A stretch of DNA of 53,015 nt from Betaproteobacteria bacterium (GTDB lineage Bacteria > Pseudomonadota > Gammaproteobacteria > Burkholderiales > Burkholderiaceae_F): NCBI GenBank assembly GCA_005882215.1, contig VBCK01000095.1, positions 1-53,015 of the forward strand. The letters are read 5' to 3'. Made by a program: the position numbers and the translations under genes. Shown in pieces: positions 17,079 to 23,299 of this stretch (its first letter is position 1; each line of letters begins with the position of its first letter). A model generated the notes under the pieces. It did not search any database and had not been told where the DNA came from. It worked only from the letters and a program-made list of their open reading frames with translations.

Positions 17079-17090
17079 TGACCAAAGTCA
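17079..17090 (-). promoter_or_regulatory. Tad-regulon motif upstream of the tagH operon
   Basis: The minus-strand sequence is TGACTTTGGTCA followed by CTAG. The 187-base gap between the histidine-kinase stop and tagH holds this perfect motif copy and no other clear signal. The downstream AATAGG/CGGGAC extension seen at flp and the tadG-like gene is not conserved here. Confidence 0.5.
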
Positions 17091-17141
17091 TAACGTCAGC
17101 CGCGTTGGAAAGCGATCCGGCTGGTTGCACCGCAGCATCGT

Positions 17142-18893
17142 CTATCGCTCCAAGCGTCCGATCAGGCGCAACAATTCACGCGGCTGCAACGGTTTGTGCA
17201 GGATGACCAGCCCGTTTTCGTGCGCCATCGTCAGCACGTCGGCCGACGTATCGCCCGTCACCAGCACCGCGGGCGTTGCCTCGCCGCAGATCCGGCGCAC
17301 CGCGCGCACCGCCTCCACCCCGGTTTCGGTGCCGCGCAGCCTCCAGTCCGACAGGATCATGTCGATCCGGGCCGTGGCCTGCCGCGCCTGTTCGACCGCT
17401 TCGGCGATCGTCGCCGCGACCAGCACATCGACCTGCAGGGGGCGGAGCAATTCGCGCGTGGCGTCCCGGATCGCACGTTCGTCGTCGATCAGCAGCACGG
17501 TCACGCGCACGTCGGTGCGCGGCGGCAGCGTCTCGGCCTCCAGCGCCGGCTGCGTGCGGTCGCGCTCGTCGCCGGCGGGCACGACGACCCGGAACATCGT
17601 GCCCCGTCCGGGCCTGGAACGCACCTCCAAGGGGTGCGCGAGAAGGTTGCACAGCCGCCGCACGATCGCCAGTCCCATGCCGAGGCCACGGCTGCGGTCC
17701 CGTTCCGGGTTGTCGATCTGATAGAACTCCTCGAAGATCAGCTCGAGCTGTTCGGCCGGGATACCGACGCCGGTGTCCCACACCTCGAGCGCCACGCCGG
17801 GTGCGCGCCGCCGTGCCGCCACCAGAACCCCGCCTTGGCGCGTGTATCGCAGCGCGTTCTGCACCAGATTGGCAAGCACCCGCTCGAGCAGTTGCGGATC
17901 GCTCAGCACGACCCGGCGCGCCGCGCGGAATCGCAGCGAGATGTCGCTCGCTTCGGCGTCGCCGCCGAATTGCTGGTACAGGCGCCGGAAAACGTCCCGC
18001 ACCGGAAACGACTGCGGGGACGCACGAACGATGCCGGCGTCCAGGCGGGATATGTCCAGCATTGCGCCGAACGAGGTCTCCAGCGCTTCGATCGAGGCCA
18101 TCATGTTCTTGATCAAAGGCCGCTCGGGGATGTTTTGCAGCCGCTGGTCCAGTGCCGCGCAAAACAGGCCCAGAGCATGCAACGGCTGGCGCAGATCGTG
18201 CACTGCCGAGGCCAGGAAGCGCGTCTTTTCCTGGTTGGCGCGGGCGGCCACCTCGACCTGGGCCCGCAGCTGTTCGACCAGGTCCTCGTTCTGAAACCGC
18301 GCCGCCAGCCCTGCCGCCAGCGATTCGTTCTGTTCGAGCACGAGCCGCAGAAGCACCAGCAGAAAGACCGATCCCAGCACGGCCAGCACCAGCGCCTCGC
18401 CGGACCCGTACAGCGCGAGCGCGAAAAGCAGCGGCACCAAGGCCGGCAGCAGCCACAGGTAGATGGCTGGCCGGGCCGCGGCCACCAGCGGTGCGGACAG
18501 GCCGGCCGCGGCCAGCCAGATTCCGGTGAGCAAACCGCCGCTGGCGAAATCCTTGGCGAGAAACAGCGGCGGCCCGGCGCCCCAGATCGCAGCCGATACC
18601 GTCAGCAGCGCCAGCCAGGTTTGGCGAAATGCGCGTCCGCGCCGATGGTCCAGCCCGGCGCGCTCGGCCTTTGCCCGAGCGAGCAGCAGCAAGCGCGACA
18701 GCGCCAGGACAACGTAGGCGCCTGCCCAGAGCCACACGCTGGCAGGGGCGCCCCGATGCTGCAGCGCCGAAGCCGCGAACAAGGCAGCCAGCATTCCGGC
18801 CAGCGCGCCACGCCGGTCGGCCGCATAGGCGCTCCGATACAACTCGGCGTCGACGCGCCCATCGACACGCGCCGGTGTCGGCAAGTCGCTCAA
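17142..18893 (-). CDS. Hybrid sensor histidine kinase with C-terminal receiver
   Basis: In this 583-residue protein residues 28-185 hold about six hydrophobic segments and no large extracytoplasmic loop, so it senses within or near the membrane. A coiled linker leads to the HisKA domain with phospho-acceptor His232 (SAVHDLRQPLHALG). The HATPase follows with N box (LVQNALRY), DTGVGIP and GLGMGLAI. A receiver domain follows at about residues 463-583, with phospho-acceptor Asp516 (MILSDWRLRG) and Lys near KPLQ. The ATG overlaps the response-regulator stop (ATGA), so the two form a pair. The HDLRQPLH variant is common in this family of hybrid kinases. The signal is unknown. Confidence 0.93.
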   Translation of the reverse strand: MSDLPTPARVDGRVDAELYRSAYAADRRGALAGMLAALFAASALQHRGAPASVWLWAGAYVVLALSRLLLLARAKAERAGLDHRRGRAFRQTWLALLTVSAAIWGAGPPLFLAKDFASGGLLTGIWLAAAGLSAPLVAAARPAIYLWLLPALVPLLFALALYGSGEALVLAVLGSVFLLVLLRLVLEQNESLAAGLAARFQNEDLVEQLRAQVEVAARANQEKTRFLASAVHDLRQPLHALGLFCAALDQRLQNIPERPLIKNMMASIEALETSFGAMLDISRLDAGIVRASPQSFPVRDVFRRLYQQFGGDAEASDISLRFRAARRVVLSDPQLLERVLANLVQNALRYTRQGGVLVAARRRAPGVALEVWDTGVGIPAEQLELIFEEFYQIDNPERDRSRGLGMGLAIVRRLCNLLAHPLEVRSRPGRGTMFRVVVPAGDERDRTQPALEAETLPPRTDVRVTVLLIDDERAIRDATRELLRPLQVDVLVAATIAEAVEQARQATARIDMILSDWRLRGTETGVEAVRAVRRICGEATPAVLVTGDTSADVLTMAHENGLVILHKPLQPRELLRLIGRLER

Positions 18894-19522
18894 TGGAACA
18901 GGCTGATCAGGTGGGCCCGGCTTTCAACGTCCAGCGCCAGCAAAATGGCCGAAACGTAATTCTTCACCGTGCCCAGTGACAGGCCCGTGGACGTGCTGAT
19001 CTCCTGGTTGTTGCAACCCTCGAGGATCAGCTCGAGGATCTGCAGATGCCGCGGCCCCAGCTCCGCCACCCGGTCGTAGTGCGGGGTGCCGGCCAGTTTC
19101 GGGAAACGCTCCGAAATGGTGGCCCGGGACGCGGAGGCTGGCGGGCGAAGCAGCGAAAGCAGGGCAGCCTTGACCTGCTCGGGCGTCCAGGACTTCAGCA
19201 GATAACCGATCGCTCCCATCGCCTGCGCCTGGCGCACCACGAACTCGTCCTGGGTGCCGGTCAAGACGGCGATCGCCAGGTCCGGGAACTCGTTGCGCAG
19301 CGTGCGCAGGCCCTGCAAGCCCTTGGAGTCGACCAGATTCAGATCCAGCAGGACCAGGTCGAACGGTCCGTCATCGCGACAGGCGGCGCGCGCCTCGTCG
19401 AGCGAGCGACAGGGCTTGATGTCGCAGCGCACTTCGCCCAGCGACTCCAGCAGCAGTCCGGTACCCAGACGAATCAGCTCGTGATCCTCGACCAGCAGGA
19501 CCCTTTTTTGGACGGCCTCCAT
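18890..19522 (-). CDS. NarL/LuxR-family response regulator
   Basis: This 210-residue regulator has an N-terminal receiver with acidic pair Glu12/Asp13, phospho-acceptor Asp60 (LVLLDLNLVD), Thr in VLTGTQ and Lys in YLLKSW. A C-terminal LuxR-type helix-turn-helix follows (LGPRHLQILELILEGCNNQEI, then LSLGTVKNYVSAIL). The ATG at 19522 has a GGGAGGA Shine-Dalgarno; an upstream ATG at 19555 is less likely. It lies 37 bases after the Ser/Thr kinase stop and overlaps the histidine kinase. Regulators of this family bind short inverted repeats as dimers, so it is the best local candidate for the TGACTTTGGTCA sites. That link is inference. Confidence 0.93.
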   Translation of the reverse strand: MEAVQKRVLLVEDHELIRLGTGLLLESLGEVRCDIKPCRSLDEARAACRDDGPFDLVLLDLNLVDSKGLQGLRTLRNEFPDLAIAVLTGTQDEFVVRQAQAMGAIGYLLKSWTPEQVKAALLSLLRPPASASRATISERFPKLAGTPHYDRVAELGPRHLQILELILEGCNNQEISTSTGLSLGTVKNYVSAILLALDVESRAHLISLFH

Positions 19523-19559
19523 CGTTTTCGATCCTCCCACCCTCTCGCGGACCACCAGG

Positions 19560-21107
19560 CTAACGCGACCGCTCGAAATCGATCAGGAAGCGCTCTTTCT
19601 CGGCGTCGCTCAGCCGTTCGGTCAGCCGGGCCAAAAAGGCCGCTCGCGGCACGCCCGGCAAGGCTGCCTTACGGACCAGAATCGGTGCGATCGGACCCAG
19701 GTGGACCGCGAGCAGTCGAGCGGCTCTTGCGATCTCCTCGGCAGTGGGCCCCGGTGAAGTCGACTGGGCGTCATTGGCGCCCGGGATCACGGTCGCATCG
19801 TCATCCACGGGCTGCTTCATTTTCGATGGCCCGGTCCCGGTTGCTGCGATACGGGCGTTTTGTTGAAGAAACTTGGACCTCTCCGCGGGTGAAGTCAGTT
19901 GGTCGGCGAGCTTCTGAACCAGGGATGCGAAGTCGGTGGCCTCACGGGTAGCGCGGCGCACCATCACGCGCGCAATCGGCCCCACGAAGTGCGCCAGGCT
20001 GCGCTCGACCGAGGCAAGCTCGTCCACGTTCCAACCCGCCGCGACCAGCATCTGGGTAGGCATCGTGGAGATCTGAGCCCGGCTCGAGCCGGCTCCGAAG
20101 GCGGGCGTGACCGGCGTGGATGCAAAGGGCTTGCGCGAACCGCCCCGGGGCGATGAACCCTCGCCCGAGTCGCCCACTCCTCCGGCGTCCCGGATCAGCG
20201 TTTCCTCCGAAACGGTCGGGCTGACGGGCTGGTCGTAGGCCGCCAGCAGCTCCGCGCGGAACTTGCCGGCGGACGGGTAGCGATCGTCGGGACGCTTGGC
20301 GAGCGCCCGCAGCGCGATCGGGTCGAAACGCGCCAGCGCCGGTTTGCCAGTTGCGGTCGAGGGCGGCTGGGCGGCCTCGTGGCAGACCTTGTACATCACG
20401 CCTTCCTTGGAACCGGCGAACGGCGTCTCTCCGGTCAGCAGCTCGTACAGCACCACGCCCGCCGCGAACAGGTCGACCCGGTGATCGACCTCCTTGCCCA
20501 GATACTGCTCGGGGGCGATGAAACCCGGCGTGCCCATCACGACACCGACCTGCGTCAGCGTCGAGCTTTCGACCCGCGCAATGCCGAAATCGGCCACCTT
20601 GATGCGCCCGTTGTTCATGATGATGATGTTGGCCGGCTTGATGTCGCGGTGCCACACGCCCTGGTCGTGCGCGTACTGCAGGGCGTCGAGCAGCTGCGCC
20701 ATCACGCTGACCACATCGCGTTCCTCGAACCGGACCTTGCGCTCGAAGTACTGCCTCAGGCTGCTGCCCTCGACGTACTCCATCGCGATGAAGGCGAACT
20801 CCTCGTCTTCCCCGTATTCGTACACGGCGACGATTCCGGGATGCAGCAGTCGCCCGGCCGCCTGTGCCTCGTTGCGGAAGCGGGCCGCGAATGCGGCCGC
20901 TTCGTCCTCGTCGTTCAGGAGCTCCTTGCGGATGGTCTTCAGCGCGATCGAGCGCCGTATCACGGGGTCGAACGACTTGTAGACGATCCCCATGGCGCCC
21001 TTGCCCAGCTGCCCCAGGATCGGATATTTCCCGAGGCTCTGGGGCGGCCGCTGTCCGCCTGGGGCGTCGGCAGGGGGCTTGATCGTCGCTCTCCCGGACG
21101 GGCTCAG
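19560..21107 (-). CDS. PpkA-like Ser/Thr protein kinase with duplicated C-terminal helical module
   Basis: The kinase domain runs from GKYPILGQLGKGAMGIVYK through the catalytic loop WHRDIKPANIII, DFGIA and GTPGFIAPEQ to the usual C-lobe. A low-complexity linker follows. Then come two similar ~45-residue modules, LAHFVGPIARVMVRRA and LAVHLGPIAPILVRKA, each continuing with a helix and ERSKFL or KERFLI. No membrane helix is evident. No ATG, GTG or TTG lies between the upstream stop and the kinase domain. The likeliest starts are CTG 21107, which overlaps the upstream TGA as CTGA in the style of this cluster, or ATC 21083 behind GGGAGAG. It is the probable kinase for the FHA proteins. Confidence 0.88.
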   Translation of the reverse strand: MSPSGRATIKPPADAPGGQRPPQSLGKYPILGQLGKGAMGIVYKSFDPVIRRSIALKTIRKELLNDEDEAAAFAARFRNEAQAAGRLLHPGIVAVYEYGEDEEFAFIAMEYVEGSSLRQYFERKVRFEERDVVSVMAQLLDALQYAHDQGVWHRDIKPANIIIMNNGRIKVADFGIARVESSTLTQVGVVMGTPGFIAPEQYLGKEVDHRVDLFAAGVVLYELLTGETPFAGSKEGVMYKVCHEAAQPPSTATGKPALARFDPIALRALAKRPDDRYPSAGKFRAELLAAYDQPVSPTVSEETLIRDAGGVGDSGEGSSPRGGSRKPFASTPVTPAFGAGSSRAQISTMPTQMLVAAGWNVDELASVERSLAHFVGPIARVMVRRATREATDFASLVQKLADQLTSPAERSKFLQQNARIAATGTGPSKMKQPVDDDATVIPGANDAQSTSPGPTAEEIARAARLLAVHLGPIAPILVRKAALPGVPRAAFLARLTERLSDAEKERFLIDFERSR

Positions 21108-21976
21108 CTTCCGAGCAGCTGCAGCGCCTGCGCCATGCTCTTGCGCATGCGCGCCAGCGACTCGGCGAGCGTCTGTATTTCGTCGCCGCTGCGCACGTTC
21201 AGGTCCACGGCGTCGAGCTCGCCCAGGCTGACCCGGTCCGCCAGCGCCGAGATCCGGGTGACCGGGCGGATGAACATCCAGTACAGGAGCAGGTTCAGAA
21301 CGAAGCCGATGGCGGCCAGCACAGCCGCCAGCGAAAGCATGAACGTGTTGAATGCTTTCTGCGCGCGTGCCAAGGAGACCGCCGTCGGTACCGAAACCAC
21401 CTGCGCGCCGACGACCTCGTTCAGGTTCCACCCGAAACCGTTGGCCGGCCCGTACTTGTCGACCATCGTGCGCGGGGCGATCTCCACGGCGTTGTGGCAC
21501 AGAAGGCAGGCCGGGTCGGTAATCTTCAGCGGCTGCGCGAAAAACAGCGACCGCCCGCTCGGCGTCTGGCGCTCACCTAGGATTTCGACACTGGCGGATC
21601 CATTGCGAAACTGGTTGATCAGGTCTGCTTCCCAGTCGACCGCGCGGTCGCGCGGGTTGGTGGGGTTCAGCATCGCCTCCTTGTACGAGTACTCCGGATA
21701 TTTCTTGCGAAGAGCGTTCAGCACCTCGGTCGCGGAATACGCCGGCACCGTCTGCGGCAGGAACGTGTATTTCATCTGGGTCTCGAGCAGCGGCTTGATC
21801 TGGCTGTTCGTGTAGGCCCGCACCGCCAGGGCGTTGGCCATCAGCAACCGCGCGTTGTCGGCGATTTCCTCTTGCGCGTTGCGCTGCAGCAAGCCGCGGC
21901 TGATGTACCCGCAGGCGGCGATGCCCAGCAGGAACAGCAGCAGGAACACCAGGTTGAACTTGAACAGCAGCTTCAT
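21104..21976 (-). CDS. Membrane sensor with CxxCH haem-type (DUF3365/Tll0287-like) domain and HAMP
   Basis: This 290-residue protein has an N-terminal membrane helix (residues 4-25), then an extracytoplasmic domain of about 165 residues. That domain includes FLPQTVPAYSATEVLNALRKKYPEY-type sequence and the c-type haem motif CLLCH, followed by YGPANGFGWNLNEVVGAQVVSVP, a pattern of the DUF3365 family. A second helix (about residues 200-225) leads into a HAMP linker (RPVTRISALADRVSLGELD) and a short coiled C-terminus. It has no kinase or methyl-accepting domain of its own, so output must go through partners. It is coupled to the kinase gene downstream. Redox, NO or O2 sensing is plausible from the haem motif but unproven. 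Confidence 0.88.
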   Translation of the reverse strand: MKLLFKFNLVFLLLFLLGIAACGYISRGLLQRNAQEEIADNARLLMANALAVRAYTNSQIKPLLETQMKYTFLPQTVPAYSATEVLNALRKKYPEYSYKEAMLNPTNPRDRAVDWEADLINQFRNGSASVEILGERQTPSGRSLFFAQPLKITDPACLLCHNAVEIAPRTMVDKYGPANGFGWNLNEVVGAQVVSVPTAVSLARAQKAFNTFMLSLAAVLAAIGFVLNLLLYWMFIRPVTRISALADRVSLGELDAVDLNVRSGDEIQTLAESLARMRKSMAQALQLLGS

Positions 21977-22731
21977 GGGGTCGTGTCCGGCCCGCCGGCT
22001 TCAATGTCCGGGCGCGCCAGCCTCCTCAGCGCCCTTCGCGGGCGTGGCTGAAGGTACAGACGGATTAACGGGGACCGAGCCGCCAGCGGCGGGCGCCGGC
22101 ACCGAAGCAACCGGCGGCGGAGGCTTCGGTTCGAATCGTTCCGGGTAAAGAATCCGCTCCCACTCGGGATGCCGTGCCAGCCCGCCGTCCAGCTTCTGCC
22201 GGAACGCCATTTGATCGTGATCGGCGCTTTGGCGCCCGCGCGGCGGTTCAGGATCTGGAGCGGCCCGTCTTCGGCGAAGACCTTGCTCGAACTGTCTTCC
22301 ACCCGCGCGACGACCTCGCCGACAGCCCCGAGTGCATCAAATTGGGGCGAAGCGAACGACCCTTTCGTGGCGGCGGGGAGCTTGCCGGCGCTCAATTTGA
22401 GCCAGCCGGAAAGCAGATAAAGGGCAGGGCGGTCGACTCGCTTCAGCGAAGGGCGATTCAACTGAGCGCGCGTGCCCGGCCCGAGGTCGACGACCGCTCC
22501 GTCGGTGAATTCAATGCGAAGGAAAGTGCCCTTGCCTGTCTCGACCAGGTCGTCGCCTGCGATCCGGACGCCTTCGGCCAGCACGAGTTTAGACAGCCCC
22601 CGAATCGCGAGCGCATCGCCTTCGAGGATCGTGACCACGCCGACGGGCTCGGCGGCCCATGCCGGCGGACCACCGAACAACACCGCGGTCGCCACTGAGA
22701 AGATTGCCGACCGGACCACCGTTCCCCCCAT
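21973..22731 (-). CDS. FecR-domain periplasmic protein (possible frameshift near 22203)
   Basis: A signal peptide (MGGTVVRSAIF to PPAWAAEP) is followed by a FecR domain: GVVTILEGDALAIRG, GDDLVETGKGTFLRIEFTDGAVVDLGP, then SGWLKLSAG. FecR domains bind ligands or partners in the periplasm. The open frame continues to 21973, overlapping the next ATG (ATGA), but after ITIK its tail is Arg-rich and shadow-like. Another frame from 22205 to 22001 reads MAFRQKLDGG, then PEWERILYPERFEPK, and a Pro/Ala tail, with better third-position GC. One extra A in the AAA run near 22203 would join the two. Start 22731 is preferred over ATG 22800, which lies at the predicted transcription start. Confidence 0.72.
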   Translation of the reverse strand: MGGTVVRSAIFSVATAVLFGGPPAWAAEPVGVVTILEGDALAIRGLSKLVLAEGVRIAGDDLVETGKGTFLRIEFTDGAVVDLGPGTRAQLNRPSLKRVDRPALYLLSGWLKLSAGKLPAATKGSFASPQFDALGAVGEVVARVEDSSSKVFAEDGPLQILNRRAGAKAPITIKWRSGRSWTAGWHGIPSGSGFFTRNDSNRSLRRRLLRCRRPPLAARSPLIRLYLQPRPRRALRRLARPDIEAGGPDTTP

Positions 22732-22805
22732 GCGTACACGCCGTGCGAGCGAGCCATTTCTACGCGCCTGGCGCTTTTCGCGTGGGCCATACGTTTTCAT
22801 TACCA

Positions 22806-22834
22806 AGAATATAGGCTGCAATGGTCGGCGTCAA
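22806..22834 (-). promoter_or_regulatory. Sigma-70-type promoter of the FecR-to-histidine-kinase operon
   Basis: Read on the minus strand, a -35 box TTGACG (22829-22834) and a -10 box TATTCT (22806-22811) are separated by 17 bases. Transcription would start near 22799, about 70 bases before the FecR-domain start at 22731. It should drive the five genes down to 17142, which overlap or are spaced by fewer than 40 bases. Confidence 0.6.
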
Positions 22835-22889
22835 CGAGATGCTGCGGCGCGCAGATCGATTCATTGGCAGCCGGACGGCGGCCGAGACA

Positions 22890-22940
22890 GGACTTTGGTC
22901 ATTTCTCCGGTGCCAAAGCCCGGCCAATGGACTTTGGTCA
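22890..22940 (+). promoter_or_regulatory. Two Tad-regulon motifs upstream of the 23023 small gene
   Basis: GGACTTTGGTCA occurs twice on the plus strand, at 22890-22901 and 22929-22940, with starts 39 bases apart. The second is followed by AATAG and, about 25 bases later, CGGGAC, as in the flp and tadG-like leaders. Both point toward the gene at 23023. They lie between the divergent FecR operon promoter and that gene. Confidence 0.6.
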
Positions 22941-23022
22941 ATAGAGTGTTGCCGGCGGACGGGACAGCATTCGTTCAGACGCTCGATCGCGTTTGAACCC
23001 AGACCAACCAAAGGACCTGACC

Positions 23023-23229
23023 ATGTTCTCCGACCGCCGCACCCGCCACGATGACAAGCTGTTTCTTGTTCTGCTCGCTGTTCCGGCCATATTTGCCGGC
23101 GCTCGCTTTTTCGAGACCAAGTCGCAGATGGATCAGATCGCGCTGCAAAACAAGCCGGCGGTCACGATCGTTGCCAACGCCTCAAGCCCGACTCAAGCGA
23201 AGGCCGCCGCCATCGTCCACCGCTTCTAG
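23023..23229 (+). CDS. 68-residue single-pass membrane protein, unknown
   Basis: I do not recognise this protein. It has a charged N-terminus (MFSDRRTRHDDK), one hydrophobic segment (residues 13-28, LFLVLLAVPAIFAGAR) and a short tail rich in Ala and Val. The ATG at 23023 follows AAAGGACC. Two copies of the Tad-regulon motif lie 80-130 bases upstream, which is the main reason to believe it is expressed with the pilus genes. It lacks a prepilin cleavage site. It is divergent from the FecR-haem-sensor-kinase operon and is followed by hairpins at 23231-23288. Confidence 0.65.
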   Translation: MFSDRRTRHDDKLFLVLLAVPAIFAGARFFETKSQMDQIALQNKPAVTIVANASSPTQAKAAAIVHRF

Positions 23230-23230
23230 C

Positions 23231-23288
23231 CGGGCCGCCCGGATCGGGCACTGCAAGCGGGCGGCCCGGACCTCGTGAAGGTCCGGGC
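23231..23288. terminator. Overlapping hairpins between convergent genes
   Basis: Two inverted repeats share bases. CGGGCCGCCC (23231-23240) pairs with GGGCGGCCCG (23259-23268) across an 18-base loop. GCCCGGACCT (23264-23273) pairs with AGGTCCGGGC (23279-23288) around CGTGA. They cannot form fully at the same time. No T run follows, so they may act as weak bidirectional terminators or as mRNA ends for the small gene and pccA. Confidence 0.55.
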
Positions 23289-23299
23289 ACAGACCCAGT

